DNA of 64,000 nt from Balneola sp. (GTDB lineage: Bacteria > Bacteroidota > Rhodothermia > Balneolales > Balneolaceae). The DNA lies in assembly GCA_002694685.1 (NCBI GenBank), contig NZMW01000001.1, positions 248,001 through 312,000 on the forward strand, given 5' to 3'. How positions within the stretch are numbered: position 1 is the stretch's first letter; each line of letters opens with the position of its first letter. The position numbers and the translations under genes are program-made. The notes beneath the pieces were generated by a model. That model ran no database searches and was not told the origin of the DNA. It saw nothing but the letters and a program-made list of their open reading frames with translations. Below are positions 35,435 to 45,700 of the stretch, piece after piece.

Positions 35435-36922
35435 TTAATCCCAATTAATGTCCCAGTTTTGAAAGGAGTCCTTCAATGCAGGAACAGTCTTTTGCTTGAA
35501 CAGCCTTACACCGGCTGTAAACCCAACCCAGAATCTATACTGCCTGCCTTTCCTGTCTGGCGACCAAATGCTATACCAGGTATAGTCCGCAGCTCCAGGA
35601 ACTCTTGTAACTTGTGCATTAAATGTAGGTCCACCATAAAGGGAAAAGCCGCTTCCGAATCTTTTACCAACTAAGAATTTGTAGGAGTAAATGAGGTTTA
35701 GTTTAGACGACCATTTTTCTTCAAACTGATGTGTGAGCGAAAATTCCTGATTTACATACATGGTTTCATTGCTCCAGTTTTCGAAGGAATCACTGATCTT
35801 TTTTTCAAGCCCAACGGCTAAACCTACCCGATAAACATCTCTGTCTAATAAAGTATTATATCCAAAAATTGCAGTGTTATATACTCTGTAGGTACCTGAT
35901 GTAAACCCAAAGTCAGTAAACCCAGCATCTGAGAATCTCATATCCACATTTTGACGTCCGTTGCCATATATACTAAATAAGCCAATCGGGACACCTTCAA
36001 ATTCTTGTGCAATATTGATAAGGCCAACTTGCACTCCGGTAGATTTTTGAGAAGCATTTAAAACACCTGCAAACTGAAGTCCGGTTAGGTTGTTCCCAAT
36101 ATTTGCAACACCCGCAGCAGCAAGACCTTCAACATTATTAGCAATATTTAAAAGCCCGGCAGCGAAAAGACCGCTAGCGTCTTCTAGTGCAATATTTACA
36201 CCACCTGTTGCCATAAGTCCTTCAATATTTCCAAAAGCTACATTAGCTGCTCCGGCTGCTTGTAGTCCTGAGATATCAGAACCAGCAAAATTCAGTACAC
36301 TTGCTGCCTGTAATCCTTCGACGTTGTTACGAGCAATATTTGCAACCCCTGCAGCTTGCAAACCTGAAATGTCTCCCCAAGCTGCGTTAACAATACCTGC
36401 TCCTTGCAGACCTTCAATATCATCTTTAGCAATATTGCCAATACCTGCAAACTGTAGTCCGCTTGAATTGTTACCTGCTATGTTGAAAAGTCCTGCAGCT
36501 TGGATTCCCTCTAGATCTTCACCAGCAATATTACCAAACCCGGCAACTTGAATTCCTGACATATCACCTTTAGAAATATTAGCACCTCCTGCAACATTAA
36601 ACCCTGCTATATTCCCCCCAGAAGCGTTTGCAAGACCGGCTATTTGGAATCCATTCGAATAGAATTTGGTGTAGTTTACTAATCCTCCTATTTCTAAACC
36701 ATCTAAGCCACCATGATAACCACCTATAATGTTTATGGAATAACGCGCAGTGTACTCCGGTGCTTTTATGCCATTGGTACTAAGAGGAGGGAAGAGGGTT
36801 ACTCTCCATTTTCTATATTTAAGTTCTTCTTCACTGATGTCATCGTAGTCTTGAGCAACTACTGAGCCGGATAAAACAGCAATGGTAACAAGGAAAGTCA
36901 GAAAAGATAAAAGTCGCTTCAT
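35435..36922 (-). CDS. Surface protein with fifteen 14-16-residue GLQxAGxxN repeats
   Basis: A 495-residue exported protein with a signal peptide ending near VVAQ (about 21-24). From residue 75 to 309 it consists of 15 tandem units of the form GLQxAGxxNIAxxxxx. The first eleven are 16 residues, then three of 15 and a last of 14. Gly and Ala/Asn recur at fixed positions, fitting a right-handed parallel beta-helix or solenoid. The remaining 185 residues are aromatic-rich amphipathic strands (ESFENWSNETMYVNQEF, then GFSLYGGPTFNAQV) that look like an outer-membrane beta-barrel. It resembles LA_2272-type surface repeat proteins; function unknown. Confidence 0.82.
   Translation of the reverse strand: MKRLLSFLTFLVTIAVLSGSVVAQDYDDISEEELKYRKWRVTLFPPLSTNGIKAPEYTARYSINIIGGYHGGLDGLEIGGLVNYTKFYSNGFQIAGLANASGGNIAGFNVAGGANISKGDMSGIQVAGFGNIAGEDLEGIQAAGLFNIAGNNSSGLQFAGIGNIAKDDIEGLQGAGIVNAAWGDISGLQAAGVANIARNNVEGLQAASVLNFAGSDISGLQAAGAANVAFGNIEGLMATGGVNIALEDASGLFAAGLLNIANNVEGLAAAGVANIGNNLTGLQFAGVLNASQKSTGVQVGLINIAQEFEGVPIGLFSIYGNGRQNVDMRFSDAGFTDFGFTSGTYRVYNTAIFGYNTLLDRDVYRVGLAVGLEKKISDSFENWSNETMYVNQEFSLTHQFEEKWSSKLNLIYSYKFLVGKRFGSGFSLYGGPTFNAQVTRVPGAADYTWYSIWSPDRKGRQYRFWVGFTAGVRLFKQKTVPALKDSFQNWDINWD
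35996..36700 (-). repeat. Protein-coding tandem repeat array (15 units, about 48 bp each)
   Basis: DNA region encoding residues 75-309 of the surface repeat protein. The protein unit is conserved while third positions drift, so the array is old and under protein-level selection rather than freshly expanded. Its low-complexity coding produces a long open frame on the opposite strand (36090-36551) that is not a gene. Confidence 0.85.
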
Positions 36923-37008
36923 AATAGAGTGATAAATTGGAGTGTAAATTTAAGGCTCTCTACGAAGCGACTATGGAAAATGTTACTAAATTTTACCCAT
37001 TCAAATCA

Positions 37009-37539
37009 TCAGACAGCCGCAGGTTTAAGATTTGAGAATTGTTCATCAAGCGTTTCATTCCAATATTTAACCTGATCTATTTTGCGAAGTAACTCCTCAT
37101 ATTCGCCTTCTATAGCGATTGACTCTATTTGATCTCCTTGGGATATATCATTTACGATTTGCTGATCTGAATCAGACTCAACTTCTCCAAAAACGGCATG
37201 CTTCCCATCTAGCCATGGTGTTTCAACGTGGGTAATAAAAAACTGACTTCCGTTTGTGTCAGGTCCGGCATTAGCCATGGAAAGTTTGCCGGGTTCGTTA
37301 TGTATAAGTTCTTCATGGAATTCGTCTTCAAAGCGGTATCCCGGACCGCCTCTTCCATCTCCATTCGGGCACCCGCCTTGAACCATGAAATTATCTATAA
37401 CACGGTGAAATTTTAAATTATCGAAGAACCCTCTAGTTGCAAGGTTTACAAAATTAGCGACCGTTTTTGGAGCACGTTCTGAAAATAGTTGTACGTTAAT
37501 TTCGCCTTTTGATGTGTGTATAGTTGCTTTCAAGCTCAT
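37009..37539 (-). CDS. Cyclophilin-type peptidyl-prolyl isomerase
   Basis: A cytoplasmic 176-residue cyclophilin that catalyses cis-trans isomerisation of Xaa-Pro bonds. It has the short bacterial core ([20 protein letters not shown], then GSQFFITH and [11 protein letters not shown]), with active-site R in HRVI, Q in GSQFF and H in DGKHAVFG. The frame can be extended to a TTG at 37644, but that would overlap the upstream gene by 95 bp and add a non-family N-terminus; ATG at 37539 ([12 protein letters not shown]) is right. A C-terminal helical extension after residue 150 is unusual but small. Confidence 0.9.
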   Translation of the reverse strand: MSLKATIHTSKGEINVQLFSERAPKTVANFVNLATRGFFDNLKFHRVIDNFMVQGGCPNGDGRGGPGYRFEDEFHEELIHNEPGKLSMANAGPDTNGSQFFITHVETPWLDGKHAVFGEVESDSDQQIVNDISQGDQIESIAIEGEYEELLRKIDQVKYWNETLDEQFSNLKPAAV

Positions 37540-37549
37540 AACAGTAATA

Positions 37550-38149
37550 TTAAATTGAAAATTTGAGAAATAAGAAGTTTGAATCCAGACCCGGATTCTG
37601 CGACCCGGTTTCTGCGTTTGAAATATGATGAAATTTATATCCAAACGAGATCATTCCAAAAGAGCTAAACTTTAAATCCGCACCTAAAGTTATGTCGAAA
37701 GTGAAATTAAGCTTTTTGGCGTTATCGGTAGGAAACTCATTCTCCATATAAACAAAGCCACCAGATGTTTTTATAAAAGGAGAAAGTTTTTTAGGATTAG
37801 CCTGCGTAAGTGAGAACCCAAAAGGTGAAACACCGAATCCTCTTCTAGTAGCTATCCTATTTCCATCATCTTTTTTAGGATACAAGAAATGGATATAAGG
37901 TATGAAGTCTACGGTGTACCAAAGTATTTTACCATTTCCATATTCTTTAATCTCTTTTTGGTAGCCAAGAGATAAAATTTGTGTTTCGGAATTTTCAGTC
38001 TTCCCTAAAAACTTAACCGAGTTGAAAGAATAGCCTCCTAAGAAATAGAACATCTCCCTGGGATCCTGCTTCTGGGCAAGCGAGTCATTCAAATTCATAA
38101 AAGAAAAAAGAAATAATGCAGAGAAAAATAGTAACGCCTTAAACTTCAA
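37550..38149 (-). CDS. PagL-like acyloxyacyl hydrolase (lipid A 3-O-deacylase family)
   Basis: A 199-residue outer-membrane beta-barrel candidate with a signal peptide ending about SLAQ (23-26) and alternating amphipathic strands. The C-terminal motif [20 protein letters not shown] matches the PagL signature, giving candidate catalytic H175 and S177, with D189 at the position of the PagL glutamate. PagL removes the 3-position acyl chain from lipid A. Only TTG (38149) gives a complete signal peptide, so a TTG start is proposed. It lies 10 bp before the cyclophilin on the same strand. Confidence 0.78.
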   Translation of the reverse strand: MKFKALLFFSALFLFSFMNLNDSLAQKQDPREMFYFLGGYSFNSVKFLGKTENSETQILSLGYQKEIKEYGNGKILWYTVDFIPYIHFLYPKKDDGNRIATRRGFGVSPFGFSLTQANPKKLSPFIKTSGGFVYMENEFPTDNAKKLNFTFDITLGADLKFSSFGMISFGYKFHHISNAETGSQNPGLDSNFLFLKFSI

Positions 38150-38172
38150 GGAATGGCAGTAATAGATTAAAA

Positions 38173-38493
38173 TTATTTTTTCTTAGTTGATGATGAGCTA
38201 AACATGGATTCAATCCAAATAACTAACCATGCACCAGCTAGGTAATACTTAGCAATATAAATAAATATAGCTACTGTTAGTGCATAGACTATATGATAGA
38301 AAAGTGGGGGAGCTTCTGACTGATTAGCTTTCCGATTAAGAGAGGGCATGAAAAACACCAGCACTTTACTCAATAGCAGAAGACCGGTGTAAACCCAAAG
38401 TATTACTTCAATTATATTGTTAGTGTAGAACGCGAATACACAAATGAAAACAAGAACAACTAAATCTAAATAGGCATCTTTAAGCCAAGCCAT
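38173..38493 (-). CDS. Small multi-pass membrane protein of unknown function
   Basis: A 106-residue protein with three or four hydrophobic segments (about 7-21, 26-48, 67-82, 85-95), a Lys-rich C-terminal end (SSSTKKK) and no motif I recognise. Its start abuts the cold-shock gene stop on the same strand, so the two are probably translated from one mRNA. Nothing points to a specific job. Confidence 0.7.
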   Translation of the reverse strand: MAWLKDAYLDLVVLVFICVFAFYTNNIIEVILWVYTGLLLLSKVLVFFMPSLNRKANQSEAPPLFYHIVYALTVAIFIYIAKYYLAGAWLVIWIESMFSSSSTKKK

Positions 38494-38727
38494 TTAATCT
38501 ACCTGATCTTCAACAGGATTGAGAGATACAACTTCTTTAGCGTGCAAGCCCTTATCACCTTGATCTAATAAAAATTCCACTTCTTCACCTCGTCGTAACT
38601 TTTTAAAACCATCTGCCTGAATTTCAGAATAGTGAACAAATGCATCCTCACCAGTTTCTGTACTAATAAAGCCATAACCTTTTGTGTTATGGAACCATTT
38701 AACTGTACCCTTTTGCTTCGCTGACAT
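38494..38727 (-). CDS. Cold-shock domain protein
   Basis: A 77-residue CspA-like protein. RNP1 (KGYGFIST) and RNP2 (DAFVHYSEI) lie in one five-stranded barrel, with [15 protein letters not shown] as the start. It binds single-stranded RNA or DNA and destabilises mRNA structure; whether it is cold-induced cannot be told. The Arg/Glu-rich second half has the usual RRGEEVEF strand. The 109-bp upstream leader is long enough for a regulatory 5-prime UTR but shows no structure I can defend. Confidence 0.93.
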   Translation of the reverse strand: MSAKQKGTVKWFHNTKGYGFISTETGEDAFVHYSEIQADGFKKLRRGEEVEFLLDQGDKGLHAKEVVSLNPVEDQVD

Positions 38728-38836
38728 ATGTACCCGATTTACTTTAATGTTTAACTCACAAAGAGTTATACCCTCCGTGTTTGCATAAAGAAAATAATTT
38801 TTGGGGGTAATACAATCAACAGAAACTTTATATTTG

Positions 38837-39421
38837 TTATCTGATATCTATTTCCTCGATCCAAAGGGCATATCCTTTTTCATTTTTACTTTTAGACAGC
38901 TGTGTTTCTGTGGTATAATTGAAGCCTGTATCGTGCTCTACATCAACTAAAAGGCCTTTTATATTAATGATGTGACCATCACGAAGCTTCTTTAAATTTT
39001 CATCAATTTTAGCAGTTGAAGGAATTAAGTGCCATAAATCACTTTCCATATAAATGGTTTGTAATTCAACTGGCGGGCGTGTTAGATCCACTTCAAACTC
39101 CCGGTTATCCATTTGGTAGTAAATGTAGTCCAGATTTCTTTCGTCTGATAACACATTCCAGCCTACAATAGCATCCACCGGAGAATACCTTGAGAAACCG
39201 TCAAAGAAATAACGTTTTCTTTTTATAACTCTAACTTCAGCTTCAATAACTTTTTTGGGAATTAGTGTTGCTCCCTTAAATGAGAAGGGTTCTTGCCAGG
39301 TTAGACTTTTTATCTTGGGTTCTTCTTTCGCAGTTATACCAGGACCGTGATTAATAGGGAAATTACTATAAACAATATATCCTGCTGCTACGCATACGCA
39401 GAAAATTAAATACTTGACCAT
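38837..39421 (-). CDS. Membrane-anchored protein of unknown function
   Basis: A 194-residue protein with one N-terminal hydrophobic segment (about 4-19, [16 protein letters not shown]) and a soluble domain outside the membrane. Blocks [33 protein letters not shown] and [19 protein letters not shown] recall a family of small exported or membrane-anchored proteins of unknown function found in many Gram-negative bacteria (typical text there: WGPMSD, ANMHLIPAD, VRKGD, LKGYLV). I have no function for that family. It stands alone upstream of the cold-shock gene. Confidence 0.65.
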   Translation of the reverse strand: MVKYLIFCVCVAAGYIVYSNFPINHGPGITAKEEPKIKSLTWQEPFSFKGATLIPKKVIEAEVRVIKRKRYFFDGFSRYSPVDAIVGWNVLSDERNLDYIYYQMDNREFEVDLTRPPVELQTIYMESDLWHLIPSTAKIDENLKKLRDGHIINIKGLLVDVEHDTGFNYTTETQLSKSKNEKGYALWIEEIDIR

Positions 39422-39555
39422 ATTGCTCCTTCCTTGATTCTTTTTTGTTTACAAGAGTGTACGCACCCTATACGTGTTACAGATTTATTATAAATCTATA
39501 ATATTCATCAGGATTGCGAGTGATAAGCTTGTTATCGGACGTAATGGCCAAAAAA

Positions 39556-39583
39556 AAAGCCCTCAAAAAAATTTGAGGGCTTT
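39556..39583 (-). terminator. Rho-independent terminator of tRNA-Leu
   Basis: The perfect stem AAAGCCCTCAAA / TTTGAGGGCTTT with a 4-base loop is followed on the minus strand by a U run (plus-strand A run at 39551-39558). It begins 2 bp after the tRNA 3-prime end, so the tRNA is transcribed as a single-gene unit or as the end of one. Confidence 0.93.
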
Positions 39584-39584
39584 G

Positions 39585-39666
39585 TACCAAAGGAGGGACT
39601 CGAACCCTCACTTCCGAAGAAACGCGATTTTGAGTCGCGCGCGTCTACCAATTCCGCCACTTTGGC
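39585..39666 (-). tRNA. tRNA-Leu (anticodon CAA)
   Basis: The minus strand folds as a class II tRNA of 82 bases. The acceptor is GCCAAAG / CTTTGGT (G-U at the first pair), the D-arm contains GGAATTGGTAGAC, the anticodon stem is CGCGA / TCGCG with loop CTCAAAA (anticodon CAA), there is a long variable arm TTCTTCGGAA, and the T-arm is GAGGG TTCGAGT CCCTC. The discriminator is A, as in leucine tRNAs. CCA is not encoded. It decodes UUG. Confidence 0.96.
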
Positions 39667-39725
39667 TTTCGAACAGATTTAAAGATAAGACTACAAAAGG
39701 GTAAATAACAAAGTAGATTCGATAA

Positions 39726-40736
39726 TTATTTATAACCGTTTGGGTTCTCAGATTGCCATTTCCAGGCATCCCTGCACATTTCTTCAATTCCACGTTTTGC
39801 TGTCCATCCAAGTTCTTTTTCTGCTTTCGAAGGATTAGCGTAGCAAGCAGCGATATCGCCGGGTCTTCTTGGCGCAATTTTGTAAGGCACTTTTTTCCCT
39901 GATGCATTTTCAAATGCTTTAACCATATCTAATACACTTGAGCCGGCTCCTGTTCCAAGGTTATATACGACTAGCCCCGGATTGGTATTTAATTTTTGAA
40001 GTGCTTTTAGATGCCCAATTGCGAGATCAACAACATGGATATAGTCGCGAACACCGGTGCCATCAGCAGTAGGGTAGTCATCCCCAAAAATCGAAAGCTC
40101 CTTTAGTTTTCCAACTGCTACCTGAGATACATAGGGCATTAAGTTGTTTGGAATGTCATTGGGATCTTCACCAATCAAGCCACTCTTATGAGCGCCAACG
40201 GGATTGAAATATCTTAAAAGAGCAATATTCCAGGAATCGTCGGCAATGTGAAGGTCTTTTAGAATGTATTCAATAAAAAGCTTTGTACGACCGTAAGGGT
40301 TTGTTGCTGAAAGAGGAAAATCTTCAGTTATCGGAACCTCGTGAGGATCTCCGTAAACTGTGGCTGAAGATGAAAAAACAATATTTCGAACACCATGCTT
40401 TTTCATGAGTTCACACAAATAAAGCGTACTGGTAATATTATTATCGTAATACTTTAGCGGTTTTGATACAGATTCACCCACAGCCTTAAATCCAGCAAAA
40501 TGTATAACAGAATCAATGTTGTGTGTTGTGAAAATCTTATCAAGTGCTGCTTTATTGAGTAAATCTTCTTCGTAGAACGTGAGTTCTTTATCCGTGATTT
40601 TCTGAACTCTTTTTAATGCTTCATAGCTGCTATTTGAAAGATTGTCAACAACAATCACATCCTGGCCTTCATTTAATAACTCCAGTACGGTATGACTTCC
40701 AATATAACCCGCTCCACCAGTGACTAATACGCTCAT
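39726..40736 (-). CDS. galE: UDP-glucose 4-epimerase
   Basis: Interconverts UDP-glucose and UDP-galactose (possibly also the N-acetyl forms) for surface polysaccharide. Extended SDR of 336 residues: NAD-binding GGAGYIGSH (7-15), VVDNLSNSS, then catalytic [10 protein letters not shown] and NPYGRTK (Tyr and Lys of the YxxxK motif), and [12 protein letters not shown] at the sugar-binding side. It is the last of three minus-strand genes (thioesterase, Hpt, galE) with gaps of 8-13 bp. It could supply UDP-sugars to the GT2 enzyme at 29 kb, but the link is only functional. Confidence 0.95.
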   Translation of the reverse strand: MSVLVTGGAGYIGSHTVLELLNEGQDVIVVDNLSNSSYEALKRVQKITDKELTFYEEDLLNKAALDKIFTTHNIDSVIHFAGFKAVGESVSKPLKYYDNNITSTLYLCELMKKHGVRNIVFSSSATVYGDPHEVPITEDFPLSATNPYGRTKLFIEYILKDLHIADDSWNIALLRYFNPVGAHKSGLIGEDPNDIPNNLMPYVSQVAVGKLKELSIFGDDYPTADGTGVRDYIHVVDLAIGHLKALQKLNTNPGLVVYNLGTGAGSSVLDMVKAFENASGKKVPYKIAPRRPGDIAACYANPSKAEKELGWTAKRGIEEMCRDAWKWQSENPNGYK

Positions 40737-40749
40737 TAGGTATATGTAT

Positions 40750-41097
40750 CTAAAGTTTTTCTTCTAATTCTTTGACAACATCTGAGCAAATGCTTTGAAC
40801 CTTATCAGCAGACTTTTCTAACTCTTCCTGAGGTCCTTCATCCCAAATAAGCGTTTTTGCGTGCTCGTATTCATCCAGTATCTGTTCAACTCCAAGCATC
40901 TGGGTTACCGGCTTAATTTTATGTCCCGCTTTTCTGAAGTTTGTTTCATCCCGTTGTAGTAAAAACTTCTTATAGTTTTCCGAAAATTCCTGAAATGAAC
41001 TAATCGCAGCTTCTGCAAATTCCTGAATATACTTTTCCTCACCATACAACATTTCATTCAGGCTCGAAAAATCTACTAATTTGTCTTTCTTACTCAA
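40750..41097 (-). CDS. Histidine phosphotransfer (Hpt) domain protein
   Basis: A 115-residue all-helical protein. [17 protein letters not shown] carries H59 in a context like the Hpt consensus AHxLKG, on the second helix of a four-helix bundle. It probably moves phosphate between receivers in a phosphorelay. The only extended start is TTG at 41097 (MSKKDK...); the next Met is residue 16. The gene sits between a thioesterase and galE, an odd location for a signalling part, with no kinase alongside. Confidence 0.75.
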   Translation of the reverse strand: MSKKDKLVDFSSLNEMLYGEEKYIQEFAEAAISSFQEFSENYKKFLLQRDETNFRKAGHKIKPVTQMLGVEQILDEYEHAKTLIWDEGPQEELEKSADKVQSICSDVVKELEEKL

Positions 41098-41105
41098 TCT
41101 AGTCT

Positions 41106-41492
41106 TTAATCATTTGCAGGTTCAGTAATATGATGAGGGGTAGGTTTACCGAATTCGTCAAGGTGAACAAAAACAATCTCATCAATACTTATAATAGTGT
41201 CTTTATCAAACTTATTCCTAACCACGCACTTAACGGTGATGGAAGTCCTGCCAAACTTAACAGTTTCCATACCAATCTCAATAACTTCACCCAGTTTAGC
41301 TGAATTTACGAAATTGATTTCCGACATGTACTTAGTAACGATATTACCTTTCCCAAGTTGACATAAAACATATATCGCTGCTTCCTCATCAACCCAGCTT
41401 AAAACGGAACCTCCAAAAAGGGTGCCGTGGGCATTTAGGTCTTCTGGCTTAATTAGTTTTCGGCTAAAAAATCTCATTATATCTATCTTCAT
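41106..41492 (-). CDS. YciA-like acyl-CoA thioesterase
   Basis: A 128-residue hot-dog fold thioesterase. NAHGTLFGGSVLSWVDEEAA includes the catalytic Asp, and AKLGEVIEIGMETVKFGRTS follows as in YciA and acyl-CoA hydrolases of the hot-dog cytosolic group. It hydrolyses acyl-CoA to free fatty acid and CoA. First gene of the thioesterase-Hpt-galE run; divergent from the ParA gene across 167 bp. Confidence 0.85.
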   Translation of the reverse strand: MKIDIMRFFSRKLIKPEDLNAHGTLFGGSVLSWVDEEAAIYVLCQLGKGNIVTKYMSEINFVNSAKLGEVIEIGMETVKFGRTSITVKCVVRNKFDKDTIISIDEIVFVHLDEFGKPTPHHITEPAND

Positions 41493-41659
41493 TATTGGTA
41501 CATTTAAGATAAGAGATAAAAATAAATGAAATAGTTTCTTTTTGCTCTTTATGACAATTAAAAAGTTCTATTGGACAATCCGCCGAACTAATATTATTGT
41601 AACAAAAGGGCAAATTATTACTCTCTAAGTAAAAAGAATTATCACGGCTTAGATATATT

Positions 41660-42415
41660 ATGAAGACAATTGCATTAACTAATCAAAAGGGTGGGGTTGG
41701 TAAAACAACAACAACCATTAATCTTGGGGCAGGACTTGCCAAATTAGGTAAAAAAGTTCTATTGATTGACCTGGATCCTCAGGCAAATTTAACTTACTCG
41801 CTAAGAACGCATTCTCATAGGCTTGAAAAGACAGTTTACCACGCACTAAGAGGTACTGCCAGCGTGGAAGAAATGATTATTGAACACAATGGTTTTGACT
41901 TTATTCCTTCATCTCTGGAACTATCAGGTGCTGAGCTCGAACTGGCTAGCGAACCTGCTCGGGAGGGATTACTTAAGAACTTAATTTTGCAGCTGGATGA
42001 TTACGATTATGACTATGTGTTGATTGATTGCCCGCCCAACCTTGGTCTGTTAACATTGAATGCATTTACTGCTGTTGAAGATATCTTCATTGTGCTGCAG
42101 TCTGAATACCTTGCCCTGCACGGTTTGTCAAAGCTTCTTGATTTAGTAAAAGTTGTACAACAACGACTGAACAATAAGCTCGAAGTTGGTGGGATAATTT
42201 GTACCCTTTACGATAGCCGGAAAAACCTCAACAAAGAGGTTGTAGGACATATTAAAGATTACTTTGGACCAAAAGTATTTAAAACGATTATTCGTGATAA
42301 CGTTGCGCTTGCTGAGGCTCCTAGTCACCATAAAACTATTTTTGAGTATGACGGAAATAGTGCGGGTGCACAAGATTACTTCGCATTAGCTAAAGAAATA
42401 AAAAACGGCCATTAA
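41660..42415 (+). CDS. ParA-type partition ATPase
   Basis: A 251-residue deviant Walker ATPase. KGGVGKTTTTINLG (10-23) is the deviant Walker A with the second lysine at K10. DLDPQANLTYSL (A-prime motif) and VLIDCPPNLGLLTLNA follow. No N-terminal helix-turn-helix is present, so it is the short type (ParA type Ib or chromosomal Soj-like). A 90-residue partner follows 3 bp after its stop. Upstream TTGGAC (41571-41576) and TATTAT (41592-41597), 15 bp apart, are a weak promoter candidate. Confidence 0.9.
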   Translation: MKTIALTNQKGGVGKTTTTINLGAGLAKLGKKVLLIDLDPQANLTYSLRTHSHRLEKTVYHALRGTASVEEMIIEHNGFDFIPSSLELSGAELELASEPAREGLLKNLILQLDDYDYDYVLIDCPPNLGLLTLNAFTAVEDIFIVLQSEYLALHGLSKLLDLVKVVQQRLNNKLEVGGIICTLYDSRKNLNKEVVGHIKDYFGPKVFKTIIRDNVALAEAPSHHKTIFEYDGNSAGAQDYFALAKEIKNGH

Positions 42416-42418
42416 ACA

Positions 42419-42691
42419 ATGAGTAAGAAAAAGAGCCTTGGGCATAATCCGCTAGCATATAGCACGCGGAGACATGCGTCTTTTGATTTTATTACTCCTT
42501 CTGATGAGAAGCAGGACAAGGAGGAGCATGATCAAAATTTCACCAAGGTTTCTAAAACAACAGCTAGTTACTACCTCGAAGAGCCTGTAGTAGATGGAAT
42601 TAAGGATATCGCTGACAATCGGGAAACTTCATATTCATCCATTGTTAATGCTATTCTTAAAAGTGCGATTAAAAAGCTTAATAATCGATAA
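42419..42691 (+). CDS. Small ParA partner with ribbon-helix-helix-like C-terminus
   Basis: A 90-residue protein encoded 3 bp after the ParA stop. The N-terminal half is polar and likely disordered (KKKSLGHNPLAYSTRRH). The C-terminal half, KTTASYYLEEPVVDGIKDIA then ETSYSSIVNAILKSAIKKL, has one strand and two helices, as in ribbon-helix-helix DNA-binding proteins that serve as the centromere adaptor for short ParA ATPases. Its basic N-terminus may contact ParA. No ParB-type HTH. The family assignment is from architecture and position. Confidence 0.72.
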   Translation: MSKKKSLGHNPLAYSTRRHASFDFITPSDEKQDKEEHDQNFTKVSKTTASYYLEEPVVDGIKDIADNRETSYSSIVNAILKSAIKKLNNR

Positions 42692-42747
42692 AAGGGGCTT
42701 TTAAAACTCTATGCTTTTCTTATTATGTGCCTCAGAATAAAGGCACT

Positions 42748-45700
42748 ATGTTCAATATTTATCAATCACATTCATTACGGCTTCTATCTAATCACTTGTC
42801 AGAAATCTTTGCACCTGATAGTGCAAATCCGCTGACTCAGCAATGGGTGATAGTTCAGAATAATGAGATTAAAGAATGGCTTTCCCTACAGTTAGCCAAG
42901 GATCAGGGTATTGCCGGGAATCTGAAGTTTATATTTCCATCGGAGTTCATATGGCTTCTCTATCGGCTTAAACATGATGAGGTGCCTAAAGTACTTCCCA
43001 GTGACCTTCAGGCTATGCAGTGGGCTATTTTTAAGCAGCTGACAACTAACGCTGCATTATTGAAGCAACTGCCTTCTTTTGGAAATACTGAAGGCGACAG
43101 CAAACGGCTATTTCAGCTAAGTAATCAGTTGGCTGATAATTTTGATCAATATCAGGTTTATAGACCCGATATGATGGAGAATTGGGTTCATGGGAAACTT
43201 GCTACCAAGCATAAAGATGAAAAGTGGCAGCTATCTATCTGGCGAAGTTTGAATCAAGCTTGGAACCAATCGGAAAAAACAAGAGATATCCCCAGAAGAT
43301 CACAAGCTTATGCCGAGCTACTGAATTGGTTGCAAGACCCTGATAACGAAATTTGGGATCATATCCCCAAGCAATTGTATGTTTTTGGGCTTTCACAAAC
43401 TTCAAAGCCCTTTCTGGAAGTGATTTCTAATCTTTCCTCCCAAATCGAGCTTCAATACTTCACTAAATCTGTTCAGGATGTTCAACCACATTCAGAAATT
43501 GAAAACCTTGTTTTAAACTGGAGCAAGCCGGCATCTGAACAATTGAATTTATTAAAAAGCATTTTGAATAATGCTCAATTGCCTTTTTCGCAGGAAGAAC
43601 TATTGGCAAGTGAAAGAAATGTATTACCTGAGATAGCAATTCATTCCTGTCATAATAATCGCAGGGAAGTGGAGGTATTGAAGAATGAAATCCTAAGCTT
43701 TCTTGATGAACATCATGATGCCAAGGCTAGCGATATACTCGCTATGGTGCCAGATGCAGAAGAGTATGCTGGTATTTTGGAAACCGTATTTAACGAGGAA
43801 GAACCAGTTTTGCCGGTTTCTCAACTTTCTGGAAAGAACTACCAATCAGCAGAATACACGATTTCGGAACTTCTTGAGCTCTTAAGTTCATCATTCAAAG
43901 CCACCGCAGTTTTACAGTTACTCAACCTCGAGCCTGTTAAATCGAAATTTAAACTTACCGATGACCATCTAGACTTATTGGAAGATTGGATACTCGTCAA
44001 TAGAGTTCATCGCTCGTTAGGCGAAGAATTCAACGAGCAGTATAGCTGGCGAAAAGGGTTAAACCAACTGATTTCAGGGTTTATGATGCAATCAGGTTCC
44101 CTGGGAGTATATAACGGGTTGGTTCCTTTTGGTGAATTATCGTCCTCTGATGATGCTGAACTAACAGCTAATTTTTCACAATTCATTCACGCGTTAAAGG
44201 ACGCTAAGAATAGATCAGAATCGAGTAAAACTCCCTCAGAATGGATTGAATTTACAGAGTCATTAGTAGATACTTTTGTAGGTCAATCAGATGGTAAAGA
44301 AGCTGCTAGCGCTTCACTAAGGAAGTTACTTGATAAGCTTCGTCGGCAAATGGAGTTCACAGAGGAGAACCCAAAAGTTAATTTTGACCTTATTAAAGAT
44401 TGGCTTACTTCACAGCTAAAGTCTCATGATTCAAGTTCCGGACGTTTTGGTCAGGGAGTAACGGTAAGTTCCTACATCCCATATCGTTCAGTCCCGTTTA
44501 AATTTATCGCGATGTTGGGCATTAATGAGGGTGTTTTTCCAAGAAAGGCAGTTCGGCCTGAATTCGATCTCATCTATGCCCAGCCGAAACCAGGTGACCG
44601 AATCTTGAAAGAAGACGATTCCTATTTATTTCTGGAAACCCTGCAGGCTGCTGAGACTCATCTACACCTAAGCTATAAGGGGCAAGATCAGCGGTCTGAT
44701 TCGGAGCGATTACCTTCCATTTTGATTCAGCAATTACTCGATACAAAGGGAGAGGAAGGGAAGGGAATTATTCGCCATAGTTTACATCCATTCAATAAAA
44801 AATATTTTGATGGAAAGGGGTTGAAGTCTTACTCGGATTCTAACCTCAATCTCGCCCAAAAAATGCAGTTGGAGAGTCAGGATCATCCTATCCTTTTTAC
44901 AGATGGAGCATGGAGCTCAGATTCACATAACACAACTGATATAGTTCATATATCAGATATAATAAATTATTTCAGTCATCCTTCTAAGTATCTATTGCAG
45001 AATGAATTAAACATTAAGAATTATAACTCATTTAATGAAGTTATTGATCGAGAGCAGTTTAAATTGCAGGGCTTAGATCGGTATAAACTGGACGACTATT
45101 TATTCGATGCACTGGCAAATGATCACCCCATAAACCAAGTATTTAACTTTGCATCAGCTGCTGCTTTAATTCCCCAAAAACTTCAAGGGAAGAAGTCATT
45201 TCAAGTCGAAAAAGAGAATATTCAAGAGTTAGTAAACAGCCTGGAGAATCTGACAAACGAAGAGGAGCGTAAGGAAGATATTCGTATAAATTTTGAAGGA
45301 GCAGAGATTCTTGGAATCATCAACGGAATTTATGACGACGTATTGGTTACCTATCGTGTTGGCAAACGAAGGGAGAAGCATGAGGTTGGCCACTGGTTAA
45401 AACATCTTTTACTGTTGAGTAATGGAACTCCGATTACCAAAAGTATATTCCTCTCGAAAGATGATGATAGTGTTGATATCCTTGAAATACCTTCAGAGAA
45501 TATTTATAAAAATCCTCTTAATGACTATTTAAAGTGGTTTTTCTCAAATGAGCCAATATTAAACAAAGCAGCTTTTTTTCCTGCCTCATCCCAATCCTTT
45601 GCAAAAACCTTTTCAGATGGCAGCGATCTGGAAAAGGCAAAATCCAAAGCCGAATCTCAATGGCAGGTGACAAAATTTAATCAATACGGAGAGTCCGGAG

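Noticed and set aside
36090-36551. A 153-codon frame on the plus strand rich in Pro/Ala/Ser
   Set aside because: It lies entirely opposite the repeat array of the surface protein; its regular composition is the mirror of those repeats, with no start signal of its own.
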